Source: Bacillus sp. P14.5
GTDB lineage: Bacteria > Bacillota > Bacilli > Bacillales > Bacillaceae_B
Direction of reading: 5' to 3'
Assembly (NCBI RefSeq): GCF_003316765.1
Contig: NZ_NIJF01000015.1
Location: 29,101 to 93,100 of the forward strand
Length of the DNA: 64,000 bases
Both the position numbers and the translations under genes were made by a program. The notes under the pieces are model-generated. The model made no database searches and had not been told where the DNA came from. It saw nothing but the letters and a program-made list of their open reading frames with translations. The first letter of the stretch is position 1. Each line of letters begins with the position of its first letter. Positions 51,775 through 61,938 of this stretch are shown here, piece after piece.

Positions 51775-52482
51775 TTATTTTTTCGGAATCTCGCAGCCAT
51801 TTTCATCACAGACAACTCCGTCACTGCTGTCGCTGTTCAATACCGTTATTTGATTTTCTGATATCACCTTTTGCAGCGCTTGAACAAATACCTCAGTTGG
51901 CTGGGCACCTGTTAAGGCATATTTTTTATCGATAAGGTAGAAAGGTACACCTGTCACGCCAATTTGCTGAGCAGTCCGCTCATCAGCACGCACTTCATCC
52001 GCCATTTCATCGCTGGCAAGCATTTCAGCCACCGCATCACGGTCCAACCCTACTTCTGCCGCCAGTTCTATTAATGTTTCGTGATCCCCGATATGCTTGG
52101 ATTCAGTAAATAATGCATGTAATATCCGCTCGGTCATCTCTATCATCAGGCCTTTGGTTTTGGCATACATCGTCAAACGGTGAGCATCAAACGTATTGGT
52201 CAGTACCATCGTATCCATGTGATAGTCTAAGCCAGCTTCTTTTGCCATATTCACCATGTTTTGAGTATTGGCTTTGGCTGCCTCTATACTCATGCCATAC
52301 TTTTTAGCCAGTTTTTCATATATATTATCATTTATATCCCGCTCTGCTGTCGGATCCAATTCAAAGCACCTGTAAGTCACTTCAACCGGATGGTCAATCT
52401 GCTTAATGGCGTCCTCCAGACGCCTTTTGCCAATATAGCAGAATGGTCAAGCAAAGTCAGTCCACATTTCGATGTGCAACAT
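51775..52482 (-). CDS. DsbA-family FrnE-like oxidoreductase, in-frame UGA at the first active-site Cys
   Basis: From ATG 52482 (GGAGGG 6 bases upstream) the frame reads MLHIEMWTDFA-UGA-PFCYIGKRRLEDA and then runs open to TAA 51775. The UGA (52447-52449, codon 12) sits exactly where FrnE-like proteins have the first Cys of CPxC. The rest is intact: 235 residues, VTYRCFELDP, the cis-Pro loop TGVPFYLIDKKYALTGAQP and a C-terminal CDENGC (CX4C), the second redox pair of FrnE proteins. UGA is followed by C, a poor termination context, and a SECIS-like hairpin lies 28 bases on. Selenocysteine is the most interesting reading; a nonsense mutation is the alternative. Confidence 0.75.
52408..52424 (-). 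promoter_or_regulatory. Candidate bacterial SECIS hairpin
   Basis: On the minus strand GGCGTC-TGGAG-GACGCC forms a perfect 6-bp stem with a 5-base loop. G is among the first two loop bases and the loop begins 28 bases after the UGA, both within the published bSECIS ranges (16-37 bases). The same bases encode RRLEDA, conserved in the family, so chance is possible. Confidence 0.5.
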
Positions 52483-52604
52483 GTTAATCCCTCCATATCA
52501 TTATTCTTCTATAGTATAGAATGCAACGTGGATTTTTACACGTGATTTGCTTTTTGAATAGACAGTAAAATGGCCCCCGCGCAAATGCGCAGGAGCCTTG
52601 GCAG

Positions 52605-52657
52605 CGTCCTCGGAGGGAATCCAAACAGGAATTTTACGTGCTATCCGTTCCACCACT
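52605..52657 (-). pseudogene. Damaged tRNA-Arg(CCG) copy
   Basis: CCTCGGAGGGAATC and TTACGTGCTATCCGTT with CACCAC match the T-arm and D-arm of the intact gene at 54442-54513. The anticodon arm is deleted and the 5' acceptor strand is lost. Confidence 0.8.
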
Positions 52658-52836
52658 TTCGGTTAATTAAGTAGTTGGGCATTAAGAAATCAATGATTAT
52701 ACTTATTTGAGTAGATTTCCATGCGTGTTATACCTATATTTATGATACAAAAAGTTAGTGATAATAATAGATTCCATATATAACCTTATTGTAAAATATA
52801 TTTAAGCTCTAATAACATCTTTTGAAAGGAGAAACC

Positions 52837-54030
52837 ATGAATATTTTCTTGGATTCAAATGCAATTTATAAAGACCCTTTTATTATAAAAGGATACAATA
52901 AAATTTTAAATAAATTAGCCAAGCATGAAGACGTCAAAATATATGTTAGTAAAGTTGTATATGAAGAAGTATATAGAGGTCATAAGGTTTTATTGGAAAA
53001 CGAAATTGAGGAAGTAAAAAAATCTCAAACTAGGATAAGTCAATATTTAGACGATAAAAAACAAAAGTTCATTTTTGTGGTTGAACTAGAAGAGTTATTG
53101 ATAAAATTTGAGGATAGTTTTGTTAGTTTAGAAGCAGATGATAAATTAAAAATTGTTGATCATGATAAAGACGTTTTAGATTATATAGTGGAAATAGATA
53201 TGTATGAAAAAGAGCCATTTGTACAACAAGATAAAAAAGAAATAAGAGATGCAATCATTTGGTATTCTTATGAAATTTTCATTCAAAAAAATAAGTTGAC
53301 AGATTGCTTCTTCATATCAAATAATACAAAAGAATTTGGTGATGAGGGTGCTAATAAAACTCCAAAAAACAGCCCCTATAACCTACACCCTCAGTTATGT
53401 CCAAGCAGTATGCTTGCATATAGAACTGTTCAAGAGTTCCTTTATGACAATGACACTCAAGTAAAAGAGTATTTTAAAGAAATCAACAAGCAGATATTAT
53501 CTGAGGAGCTTTCTGATAAGGTTTATGAAGAGTTAGAAGAAGGTCTAGCAGAGGAACTAACAACCAAGTATTTTAGAGAACAAATTTCAACAAGCGCTTA
53601 CGACTATCTTTCAAACATGCAGCCTGAAGATATACACAGGGATTATTTTATGGGTGGATTTGTCATGCCAACTGGCGAAAATGATATCAGCGAAATCAGA
53701 TTTGTTGAGGTAGATATATACGGTGATGATGTAACAGTTTCTGTAGATGTTGATATAGACCTACCTGTTGAAATACATTTGTATAACCCAGTCTATGACG
53801 ATAGGGATGACAAATTTCAATATAACTCAACTGATACTGTTAGAGTTGTTCAAAATGTAATACTTAATATACCTGTAAATTTTGAAAAGGACGTAGACGA
53901 AGAGCAATTCTCTTTTAAAGAGTATATTGAAGGTCAAGAACCTGAGAATGTTGAAATCAGCATAATTGATTATTCTAATATTGACCATGTTGATATGTTT
54001 GATGAAGAAGAGTACGAAGAAGTATTCTAA
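52837..54030 (+). CDS. PIN-like (DUF4935) domain protein, possible toxin or defence nuclease
   Basis: The 397-residue protein begins MNIFLDSNAIYKDPFIIKGY, with the PIN-domain Asp in FLDSN. VVYEEVYRGH, EIRDAIIWYSYEIF and DCFFISNNTKEF supply further acidic and structural positions of the DUF4935 PIN_16 group. PIN domains are metal-dependent RNases. The C-terminal half (about 230-397) is acidic and beta-rich (RFVEVDIYGDDVTVSVDVDI) and not recognised. The start has AAGGAG upstream. It is AT-rich with rare-looking codons unlike its neighbours and lies alone between two tRNA-Arg copies, suggesting horizontal acquisition. An antitoxin-like partner is not seen. Confidence 0.7.
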   Translation: MNIFLDSNAIYKDPFIIKGYNKILNKLAKHEDVKIYVSKVVYEEVYRGHKVLLENEIEEVKKSQTRISQYLDDKKQKFIFVVELEELLIKFEDSFVSLEADDKLKIVDHDKDVLDYIVEIDMYEKEPFVQQDKKEIRDAIIWYSYEIFIQKNKLTDCFFISNNTKEFGDEGANKTPKNSPYNLHPQLCPSSMLAYRTVQEFLYDNDTQVKEYFKEINKQILSEELSDKVYEELEEGLAEELTTKYFREQISTSAYDYLSNMQPEDIHRDYFMGGFVMPTGENDISEIRFVEVDIYGDDVTVSVDVDIDLPVEIHLYNPVYDDRDDKFQYNSTDTVRVVQNVILNIPVNFEKDVDEEQFSFKEYIEGQEPENVEISIIDYSNIDHVDMFDEEEYEEVF

Positions 54031-54038
54031 TTCTTATT

Positions 54039-54070
54039 GAGGGTTAAGGTTTATTACTTTAACCCTCTTT
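54039..54070 (+). terminator. Terminator of the PIN-domain gene
   Basis: GAGGGTTAA and TTAACCCTC arms with a T-run, immediately after the stop. Confidence 0.8.
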
Positions 54071-54392
54071 AGCCTATATCATATTCTTTTACCGATCTAT
54101 ATTGTTGCTCTGCTAATCTTAGTTATCTCTTCAATCTCTTTAACAGTCATTTTGTTATCCTCTCGCTTCCGAAACAACTCAAGAGGGATTGAGGAAGCGG
54201 AGCAAAGAGGTGTCTACAAAGGAACACCTAAGAAATATACTGAAAAGACATAAGAAATATACTAAAAAAACAAAGGATTAAATTTTAATTTTCTTAGATC
54301 ATGTCGGCTTCAAATTCAGCAATTCCAGATAAAACAGTAATCATTAACTTCCCATTGCGCGGTATAAACAATTGAAAAGCACCCAAACAAAA

Positions 54393-54435
54393 AAGACCCT
54401 ATGCCTGTTGATAAACTCAACAAACATAGAGTCTT
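54393..54435 (-). terminator. Terminator of tRNA-Arg(CCG)
   Basis: AAGACTCTATG/CATAGGGTCTT with an inner GTTGA/TCAAC helix, followed by T6 on the minus strand. The rest of 54071-54392 shows no gene. Confidence 0.82.
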
Positions 54436-54441
54436 CAGTAA

Positions 54442-54513
54442 CGCCCTCGGAGGGAATCGAACCCCCATCTCAAGAACCGGAATCTTACGTGCTATCCGTT
54501 GCACCACGAGGGC
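54442..54513 (-). tRNA. tRNA-Arg (anticodon CCG)
   Basis: Minus strand GCCCTCG ... CGAGGGC acceptor stem with discriminator G. D-arm GTGC-AACGGATA-GCAC, anticodon arm TAAGA-TTCCGGT-TCTTG with anticodon CCG, T-arm GGGTTCGATTCCC. The CCA is not encoded. Confidence 0.95.
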
Positions 54514-54822
54514 AAGCTGTACGACAAGCGTACGAAATCTTATTATAGTCCAGAAGCAGTGGAAATGCAATAGGTTTTGAGGTTTGGAAAATTAGATAAT
54601 ATAAAAACTTTCAATTAAGGTTACCTGCACCTGAACTCCAATTATCGCTCAATGAATCCTTATGATGATTAAGGAATTAATCATTTTATATTATATTGTT
54701 AGTTCGTGGTCTGCAAGACGAGACTATACTTTGGTGAAGTACGGAATGCAAGCTGGTCGCGGCGCAAATATGATTTTCTCATCACTGCTTATTGTCTTCC
54801 TTTAAACAACGGAGATATTAGT

Positions 54823-55095
54823 ATGATTGTAGCGGAAGGTGCACGACCTCCTGCGGGACTAGCGGTCGTCTAGTTCCAGCACCTAGCCCCTCGGGGTCAA
54901 ATAATCCCAAGAGAATAAAAGGAAAACCGCTTTTTTCTCTTGAGAACATTCGCCTGTCGGGGCTGACCAAGGCGCTTCCACTTTTGATGACAGGTGAGAC
55001 CAAGGTTACGTACCCACTGGAACGTAACCCCGCCGGCAAAGCCGAGGAGGCTCAACGCCCGCCCCGCGGAGTCGGGTACCTGTAGCGGAAATCAT
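54823..55095 (-). repeat. Type A repeat (inverted) disrupted by a type B repeat
   Basis: The outer parts, read on the minus strand, are a type A element: CCGCTACAGGTACCCGACTC ... GCGGGGCGGGCG ... GAGCCTCCTCGGC ... module GGTTAC-GTTCCAGTGGGTAC-GTAACC (55004-55029) ... GGTCTCACCTG, then CGCTAGTCCCGCAGGAGGTC. Between CACCTG and CGCTAG about 124 bases (54866-54989) of type B sequence are inserted. The rest of 54514-55226 shows no gene. Confidence 0.85.
54866..54989 (-). repeat. Type B intergenic repeat nested in the type A copy
   Basis: On the minus strand it reads AAAAGTGGAAGCGCC ... CAGCCCCGACAGGCGAATGTT ... CCTTTTATTCTCTTG ... TTTGACCCCGAGGGGCTAGG ... GCTGGAACTAGACGA. The same words occur at 57.5 and 60.1-60.4 kb. 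Confidence 0.82.
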
Positions 55096-55226
55096 ATCGA
55101 AAATTATTTGTTAACTGAAACAAACAATAATTTTTTTATAATAATAAGCATAGTTTAAAAAAGGAATGGATGGGTATCATGTAGAAAGGATTGTCGAAGG
55201 ATTTTATGCCATGAGAGGTTGAATCG

Positions 55227-55257
55227 TTTGACCTTTATTGACCAACTGGTGTATTAT
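55227..55257 (+). promoter_or_regulatory. clpP promoter with CtsR operator
   Basis: TTTGACC-TTT-ATTGACC (55227-55243) is, on the complement, GGTCAAT-AAA-GGTCAAA, the tandem heptamer of CtsR with one mismatch. TTGACC (55228-55233) and TATTAT (55252-55257) with an 18-bp spacer form the promoter, so CtsR would block the -35. Heat or protein stress would derepress clpP. Confidence 0.8.
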
Positions 55258-55320
55258 ATCAGTACATAAAGTATTTGTATGTTTCAAACATAACATTAAT
55301 TGATCGAAGGAGGAAATAAG

Positions 55321-55920
55321 ATGAACTTAATTCCGACAGTTATTGAACAAACAAACCGCGGCGAGCGTGCGTATGACATTTATTCCCGCCTGTTGAAAGA
55401 CCGCGTTATCATGCTGGGAAGCGGCATTGATGATAATGTTGCCAACTCCATCGTTGCACAATTGCTTTTCCTTGAATCAGAAAACCCTGAGAAAGATATC
55501 TCCATCTACATCAACAGCCCTGGCGGCAGCATCACTGCTGGTATGGCTATCTACGATACAATCCAATACATCAAGCCTGATGTACAAACAATCTGTATCG
55601 GTATGGCTGCTTCCATGGGTGCATTCCTACTTGCTGCAGGTGCAAAAGGCAAGCGTCTTGCCCTTCCAAATGCTGAGGTAATGATCCATCAGCCGCTTGG
55701 TGGAGCACAAGGACAGGCGACAGAAATTGAAATCGCTGCAAAACGCATCTTGTTCTTGCGCGAGAAATTAAATCAAATCCTTGCTGACCGCACTGGCCAG
55801 TCTATTGAAGTCGTTTCCAGGGATACAGACCGCGACAACTTCATGACAGCTGAAAGAGCGCTTGAGTACGGTTTGATCGACCGCATTATTACAAACAACG
55901 ATATGAACGAAAATAAGTAA
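55321..55920 (+). CDS. clpP: ATP-dependent Clp protease proteolytic subunit
   Basis: The 199-residue serine protease has [19 protein letters not shown], the nucleophile in [16 protein letters not shown] (S98) and the His in [12 protein letters not shown] (H123). It forms the double heptamer used with ClpC, ClpX and ClpE. The start at 55321 ([19 protein letters not shown]) has GAAGGAGG upstream; a frame from 55300 overlaps it. CtsR control is visible upstream. Confidence 0.98.
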   Translation: MNLIPTVIEQTNRGERAYDIYSRLLKDRVIMLGSGIDDNVANSIVAQLLFLESENPEKDISIYINSPGGSITAGMAIYDTIQYIKPDVQTICIGMAASMGAFLLAAGAKGKRLALPNAEVMIHQPLGGAQGQATEIEIAAKRILFLREKLNQILADRTGQSIEVVSRDTDRDNFMTAERALEYGLIDRIITNNDMNENK

Positions 55921-55933
55921 TTTAGTTTCAAAG

Positions 55934-55964
55934 GAGCATCCGTTAACTCGGATGCTCTTTTTTT
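55934..55964 (+). terminator. clpP terminator
   Basis: GAGCATCCG/CGGATGCTC stem with T7. Confidence 0.92.
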
Positions 55965-55991
55965 GTTCATTTGATTCCTATTAGGCTGCGG

Positions 55992-56106
55992 TTCGTTGAT
56001 AGAATGTGGTTTTTCGTCGATAGGAGTGCGAATTTCGTTGATAGAACCAAAATTTGGGCGATAGAACAAGCTAGTTCGTTGAAAGGCTATCTATTATCGT
56101 CGATAG
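55992..56106 (+). repeat. 21-bp tandem repeat, about six units (TTCGTTGATAGAA core)
   Basis: Core words start near 55992, 56013, 56034, 56055, 56075 and 56096, spacing 20-21 bp. The complement TCTATCAACGAA is the 41.6-kb unit in the other orientation. Confidence 0.82.
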
Positions 56107-56174
56107 CCCAATCGGCAAGACTTGCACAACCAGCAATCTTCCCGTAAAAAAAGCACCTCTGCTTTTACATAAAA

Positions 56175-56204
56175 AGAACCCAGCCTATTAAATGGCCGGG
56201 TTCT
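56175..56204 (-). terminator. Terminator of the yvcI-crh operon
   Basis: AGAACCCGGCC/GGCTGGGTTCT stem with T5 on the minus strand, directly after crh. Confidence 0.82.
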
Positions 56205-56209
56205 TCAAA

Positions 56210-56467
56210 TCAGCTTTCTTTCTGCACAAATTGAGTAAGGTGTTTAACCGCTTCTTCTTCGTCTGAACCTTCCGCGATCAAGGTGATTTCAGTCCCGGAA
56301 CTTACGGCAAGGCTCATCAGGCCCATGATGCTTTTGGCGTTTACTTTCTTGCCATTTCTTTCAAGGAAAACCTCAGATGAAAAGCGGTTGGCTTCCTGCA
56401 CGAATAAAGCTGCCGGGCGGGCTTGCAAGCCAGTTTTTAATTTCACTTCTACTTTTTGTTCAAACAT
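56210..56467 (-). CDS. crh: Crh, catabolite repression HPr-like protein
   Basis: The 85-residue protein is an HPr homologue with Gln in place of the active-site His15 (KTGLQARPAALF) and the regulatory Ser46 in AKSIMGLMSLAVSSG. It cannot take part in PTS phosphotransfer but when Ser-phosphorylated by HPr kinase acts as a CcpA corepressor. It is last in the operon after whiA, as in B. subtilis. Confidence 0.96.
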   Translation of the reverse strand: MFEQKVEVKLKTGLQARPAALFVQEANRFSSEVFLERNGKKVNAKSIMGLMSLAVSSGTEITLIAEGSDEEEAVKHLTQFVQKES

Positions 56468-56495
56468 GCTCCTTCTCCCCTTTGTTTGTAGATAT

Positions 56496-57443
56496 TTAAT
56501 GTTTTACAATATCACCGGCACGCAGTTTTTCTGCGATATCATCTATTTTGCGGAGTCTATGGTTGATGCCTGACTTGCTGATAGTCCCCCCTGAAACCAT
56601 TACCCCGAGCTCTTTCAAGGTGACGTCTTGATAGGTGACCCTCAGCTCAGCGATTTCCCTGAGCTTGTCTGGCAGTATCCCCAGTCCCGCTGACTGTTCG
56701 ATATACCGGATGTTTTCGACCTGCCTGAGTGCTGCACCTATCGTTTTGTTGAGGTTGGCTGTTTCACAGTTTACAAGCCTGTTGACTGAATTCCTCATAT
56801 CCCTGACAATCCTTACATCCTCAAACCTCAGCAAGGCTCCATGCGCACCTACCACGTTAAGGAATTCGGTGATTTTTTCCGCCTCTTTAAGATATGTGAT
56901 GAATCCCTTTTTCCGTTCCAAAGTTTTGCTGTTCAATCCAAAACTGTTCATCAGTTGTGAAAGTGCCTCGTTATGCTCCTGGTACATTGAGAAGATTTCC
57001 AGGTGATAGGAAGAGGTTTCGGGATTGTTCACCGATCCTCCAGCCAGGAAAGCTCCGCGCAAATAGGAGCGGCGGCAGCATTTTTTATGGACGAGCTTTG
57101 CAGAAATATCATGGATGATGGTGAATCCTTCTCCGAGAATATGAAGGTCTTCAAGGATTTCCTTCGTGTCCTCATTGAGGCGCACGATATAAACATTATT
57201 CTTTTTCAAACGCATTTTCTTGCGGACCAGAAGTTCAACTGGTGTGTCAAAATTCTTCTTGATCAAAGAGTAAATCCGTCTCGCGATTGCCGCGTTTTCC
57301 GTTTGGATGTTGACGATCAAGGACCTGTTGGCAAAGGATAGCGAACCGTTCATCCTGATAAGAGCGGATAATTCTGCCTTCGAGCAGCAATCTTTCAAGT
57401 CGAGATTGGTTAATTCTTTTTTTGTCACTGAAGCAAACGACAT
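56496..57443 (-). CDS. whiA: WhiA (YvcL) DNA-binding protein
   Basis: The 315-residue protein has the N-terminal LAGLIDADG-like fold ([20 protein letters not shown]) and a C-terminal helix-turn-helix ([20 protein letters not shown]). WhiA is nucleoid-associated and affects cell division in Bacillus. In B. subtilis it is directly next to yvcK; here a 233-base gap with a type B repeat lies between them. Confidence 0.95.
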   Translation of the reverse strand: MSFASVTKKELTNLDLKDCCSKAELSALIRMNGSLSFANRSLIVNIQTENAAIARRIYSLIKKNFDTPVELLVRKKMRLKKNNVYIVRLNEDTKEILEDLHILGEGFTIIHDISAKLVHKKCCRRSYLRGAFLAGGSVNNPETSSYHLEIFSMYQEHNEALSQLMNSFGLNSKTLERKKGFITYLKEAEKITEFLNVVGAHGALLRFEDVRIVRDMRNSVNRLVNCETANLNKTIGAALRQVENIRYIEQSAGLGILPDKLREIAELRVTYQDVTLKELGVMVSGGTISKSGINHRLRKIDDIAEKLRAGDIVKH

Positions 57444-57461
57444 CTCTTCACCTCCCTATTA

Positions 57462-57572
57462 CAAAAGCGTAAGCGCCCTGCTCAGCCCCGACAGGCAAAT
57501 GTTCCGAAGAGAAACCTTTTATCCTCTATGGTTATTTGAAACTGAGGGGGTGGGCGTGGGCACAAGTTAAAA
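57462..57572 (+). repeat. Type B intergenic repeat, decayed
   Basis: It contains AAGCGCCCTGCTCAGCCCCGACAGGCAAATGTTCCGAAGAG in order, then CCTTTTATCCTCT, TTATTTGA and GAGGGGGTGGGCG. The right end has diverged. It splits the yvcK-whiA operon. Confidence 0.75.
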
Positions 57573-57676
57573 TATCCACAGAGTTGGAGCTTATATTTTC
57601 CTGTACGAGGACAAACGCTTGCACTCTACGCGTAAGCTATGCCGTTCGTTCCCCTTTTAGGTACAGCGGTTATTAT

Positions 57677-58651
57677 TCATTTTATTCGATGAGGCTTGTC
57701 GATGAGTGAAAAAATGATTTCTGCCACTTTTCCGGTATCGTGACGAATGACGCCCTCAAAGTAGGAAATGATTTCATCCTCGATGACTTTTAATCCCATT
57801 GAAGATAATTTTTCAAAATCAAAGATGACCGGTTTCGCCATTTCTTCTTCGTAACGGGCTTCAATTTCCTGAGGCACCTGTTCATTGTTTACAATGATGG
57901 TATCAATGACACCATCGTGAAGATGATCATAGATAGCCTTCACATGGTCGCTGGCCGTAAAGTCGAGCGTTTCTCCTGCTTGTGTCATCAGGTTGCATAT
58001 ATATACTTTTTGAGCCTTTGCCTTGCTGACTTCCTTGCCGATTTCGGGTACAAGCAAGTTAGGAAGGATACTCGTGTATAAGCTCCCCGGACCGATGACA
58101 ATCAAGTCGGCTTCCCTAATGGCGCGGATGGTTTCCGAAACCGGAATGATTGTTCCCGGCGTCAGGAAGACTCGTTTGATTTTTTTACCGGAGAATGGGA
58201 TCTTTGATTCTCCTGAAACAATGGTTCCGTCTTCCATTTCCGCATGAAGTACGACGCTCTGGTTGGCGGATGGCAGCACTTTTCCTTTCACGTTCAGGAC
58301 CCTGCTCATCTCTTGAATGGCATGGACAAAGTCGCCTGTTATGGATGTGAAAGCTGCCAGGATCAGGTTTCCGAGTGAATGGCCGGATAGTTCATTGGAC
58401 GTTTCAAACCTGTGCTGAAACATCTGCTCGATAAGCGGCTCCACTTCCGATAAAGCTGCAATGACGTTGCGGATGTCGCCTGGTGGAGGAACATTCAGGT
58501 CATCGCGCAGGCGCCCTGAACTTCCTCCATCATCGGCAACCGTTACAATGGCCGTTATATCCAAAGGATATGACTTAAGTCCCCTGAGAAGAACAGGCAG
58601 TCCTGTTCCGCCGCCGATGATTACTACCTTGGGATCTATGTTTTTTTTCAT
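57677..58651 (-). CDS. yvcK: GlmR/YvcK-family gluconeogenesis and cell-wall factor
   Basis: The 324-residue CofD-like protein has [34 protein letters not shown] and [12 protein letters not shown] at the UDP-sugar site. YvcK (GlmR) binds UDP-GlcNAc and promotes GlmS activity, so it supports cell-wall precursor supply on gluconeogenic carbon. It overlaps the rapZ stop by 4 bases. Confidence 0.95.
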   Translation of the reverse strand: MKKNIDPKVVIIGGGTGLPVLLRGLKSYPLDITAIVTVADDGGSSGRLRDDLNVPPPGDIRNVIAALSEVEPLIEQMFQHRFETSNELSGHSLGNLILAAFTSITGDFVHAIQEMSRVLNVKGKVLPSANQSVVLHAEMEDGTIVSGESKIPFSGKKIKRVFLTPGTIIPVSETIRAIREADLIVIGPGSLYTSILPNLLVPEIGKEVSKAKAQKVYICNLMTQAGETLDFTASDHVKAIYDHLHDGVIDTIIVNNEQVPQEIEARYEEEMAKPVIFDFEKLSSMGLKVIEDEIISYFEGVIRHDTGKVAEIIFSLIDKPHRIK

Positions 58652-59541
58652 GCCAAAGGTTCCCGTTTCTTCTGGATGTCCCTGTGCGTGATTTTGGTCG
58701 TATACTCATTCTCGAAGTGGTGGCCGAGATATTCAGCCAGCGCGACGGAACGATGCTGGCCGCCCGTACAGCCGATGGCAATGACAAGCTGGCTCTTTCC
58801 TTCCCGTTTGTAGTGCGGCAGCATGAAGGTTAGAAGATCAGTCACTTTTTCAAGGAACTTCTGTGTTTCGCTCCACTTCAGGACATATTTGGAAACATCC
58901 TCTTCCAAACCTGTTCTCGGACGCATATGCTCAATGTAATGTGGATTCGGCAGGAACCTTACATCGAATACCAAGTCGGCATCAATCGGGATGCCGTGTT
59001 TGAAGCCGAAGGAAATGACATTTACGGTAAAAATGGATCGTTTATTCACCGAGAATTCCTTAAGGATCTTTTCCCGCAGTTCTCTTGGCTTCATAGATGA
59101 AGTATTGTAAATGTTTTGGGCACGGCCTTTCAATTCTTCCAGAAGCAGCCTTTCCTGCTTGATCCCTTCCATTGGCAAGCCCGATGGAGCCAGTGGATGG
59201 GAACGCCGTGTTTCTTTGTAACGTCTGACCAGGGAAGAATCGTCAGCATCCAGATAGAGGATTTGCGCGCTGACCCAGGAGGATTCCGCCAGGTCATCGA
59301 GCCCTTGGATTAAATGGTCGAAGAATTCCCGGCCCCTCAAATCCATTCCCAAAGCGACTTTATTCATCTTGGTCCCTGATTCTTTCATTAATTCAAGGAA
59401 TTTTGGAAGGAGAGTGGGCGGCAGGTTGTCTACACAGAAAAACCCCAAATCTTCAAAGCTTTGAATGGCAACGGTTTTTCCCGCTCCGGACATTCCGGTT
59501 ATGATCACCAATTGACCATCGTTAGTTGCACCTGTACTCAT
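58648..59541 (-). CDS. rapZ: RapZ/YvcJ nucleotide-binding protein
   Basis: The 297-residue P-loop protein has [19 protein letters not shown] (Walker A) and the C-terminal [17 protein letters not shown]. Homologues hydrolyse GTP; in E. coli RapZ controls GlmZ sRNA decay, while the Bacillus role (YvcJ) is less defined. It overlaps yvcK, and the nudix gene ends 17 bases upstream. Confidence 0.95.
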   Translation of the reverse strand: MSTGATNDGQLVIITGMSGAGKTVAIQSFEDLGFFCVDNLPPTLLPKFLELMKESGTKMNKVALGMDLRGREFFDHLIQGLDDLAESSWVSAQILYLDADDSSLVRRYKETRRSHPLAPSGLPMEGIKQERLLLEELKGRAQNIYNTSSMKPRELREKILKEFSVNKRSIFTVNVISFGFKHGIPIDADLVFDVRFLPNPHYIEHMRPRTGLEEDVSKYVLKWSETQKFLEKVTDLLTFMLPHYKREGKSQLVIAIGCTGGQHRSVALAEYLGHHFENEYTTKITHRDIQKKREPLA

Positions 59542-59558
59542 GTTCTCTTCCTCCTTGG

Positions 59559-60017
59559 TTAACTTGGATCCAGTTTATAGGCGAGCAATTTGAAATCCGG
59601 TGTATATGTAAAGGTTCCATATATCGTCCCTTTGCCATGCACCATATATTCCAATATATGGCGGTCGCCTTCTGCCATTGGCAGGTTTTTAATTTCTTCC
59701 AGGTCGTGCCACTCCAGAATGCCTTCTTCACATTCTGTAAGGTTGACTCCATCGGCCTCAGTAGCGAAAAAGGAAAACATCATCCACTCTGAAACAATTT
59801 TGTCGCCTTCTTTTATAATAAAAGTGAAAATCCCTTTAACATCAGCGTTGCGCAGGTAAATACCTGTTTCTTCGCGATACTCCCGAATGACAGCATCACG
59901 GATCGATTCGCCTTGCTCCATCTTCCCGCCAGGCGCTACCCACCAGTTTCTCCGCGGTTTCTGAAGCAGAAGCACTTTATCTTCTTTCAAATATAAACAA
60001 TTCGTCACTCGCTGCAT
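59559..60017 (-). CDS. yvcI: Nudix hydrolase YvcI
   Basis: The 152-residue protein has the Nudix box [20 protein letters not shown] followed by ETGI. It hydrolyses a nucleoside diphosphate linked to another moiety, with the substrate unresolved. The start at 60017 ([14 protein letters not shown]) has GAGGTG 6 bases upstream and matches the B. subtilis N-terminus. It is the first gene of the operon. Confidence 0.93.
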   Translation of the reverse strand: MQRVTNCLYLKEDKVLLLQKPRRNWWVAPGGKMEQGESIRDAVIREYREETGIYLRNADVKGIFTFIIKEGDKIVSEWMMFSFFATEADGVNLTECEEGILEWHDLEEIKNLPMAEGDRHILEYMVHGKGTIYGTFTYTPDFKLLAYKLDPS

Positions 60018-60136
60018 TAACTTCACCTCAAGCTTTACTTCTGTTCGGATTACCGTATTTTTGGTTTTGTCATGCTCCTTATTATACTATGATTGTACCT
60101 CCCCCACAATGTTCGAACATTTCACATGTGTGACTA

Positions 60137-60395
60137 AAAAGTGGAAGCGGCCCTTTCAGCTCCGACAGGCAAATGTTCCTCAGCGAAAAAAGGCGCTCTT
60201 CCTTTTATTCTCTTGAGGTTATTTGACCCCGAGGAGCTGAGTCCGTTCCAGTGGGTACGGACCCTCGGCCGCTGCAACTGGATCGATAAAAAGTGGAATC
60301 GCCCCGAACAGCCCCGACAGGCAAATGTTCCGAAGAGTAAAAAGACACCCTTCTTTTTATTCTCCTAAGGGTATTAATCCAGAGTAACTAAGTTC
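60137..60395 (+). repeat. Two tandem type B repeats, the first with an apical hairpin module
   Basis: Copy one (60137-60288) reads AAAAGTGGAAGCGGCC, CAGCTCCGACAGGCAAATGTT, CCTTTTATTCTCTTG, TTTGACCCCGAGGAGCTGA, then the module GTCC-GTTCCAGTGGGTAC-GGAC (60241-60262), then GGCCGCTGCAACTGGAT. Copy two (60290-60395) starts AAAAGTGGAATCGCCCC and loses its right end. Confidence 0.85.
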
Positions 60396-60789
60396 GTTTC
60401 AGAAGGCATGAAACCTCTGCCATTGAATTTCGTTAAATTATAAATCCTTTTGTACATTAAAGCGCGAAAAGGGACTGCCCTTTTTAATACGTTAGTGTGG
60501 TAAAGTAAATGAACAAAAAAAGGGGACACAGGCGGTTCCTGTGTCCTAAAGGGATTTATTTCTTAAAAGGGGGTCAATTTCTTATTATCTATATTACCCG
60601 GATTGTGTTGCACTAGTGTTACAGTACGTTTAAGACACGATTACGGATTGTTAATTATTTCTAAACAAAGTTCCGTAATTTTAGACAAAGGTTGTCGAAT
60701 GGGCAGGAGCCTTGTATTTCTAAGGCTCACTTCCTTTTTCTGTATGTCGGTGCGCAGATTATTCGACAAATTTTTCCGGCAGGATTTAT
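60396..60789. other. Intergenic region after trxB
   Basis: It holds a partial copy of the GGGACTG(T)CCC repeat near 60460-60490 (GCGCGAAAAGGGACTGCCC), the trxB terminator at 60524-60546 and a GAGCCTT/AAGGCTC hairpin near 60706-60727. No gene is supported. Confidence 0.5.
60524..60546 (-). terminator. trxB terminator
   Basis: GGACACAGG/CCTGTGTCC stem with CCCCTTTTTTT on the minus strand, 244 bases after the trxB stop. Confidence 0.75.
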
Positions 60790-61857
<1,068 letters not shown>

Positions 61858-61901
61858 CTATTCTGTAGTATTTCCTATCTACTCATATCCTATAAAAAGA
61901 A

Positions 61902-61927
61902 GAGCATATTCGTCCACGAATATGCTC
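61902..61927 (-). terminator. Terminator of the TPR gene
   Basis: GAGCATATTCG/CGAATATGCTC perfect stem followed by TTCTTTTT on the minus strand. Confidence 0.88.
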
Positions 61928-61938
61928 ATTTCATCATT

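Noticed and set aside
51775..52380. Annotation of the DsbA-like gene as starting after the UGA (201 residues)
   Set aside because: It has no ribosome site and would lack the whole CxxC-bearing first strand and helix of the thioredoxin fold.
52600..54513. Classical att-site island with integrase
   Set aside because: No integrase is present and the left copy is a nearly whole, internally deleted tRNA instead of a 3' fragment, so simple site-specific integration is not proven; only the islet itself is reported.
54316..54570. 84-residue minus-strand frame
   Set aside because: It is the tRNA-Arg(CCG) sequence and its terminator read as protein.
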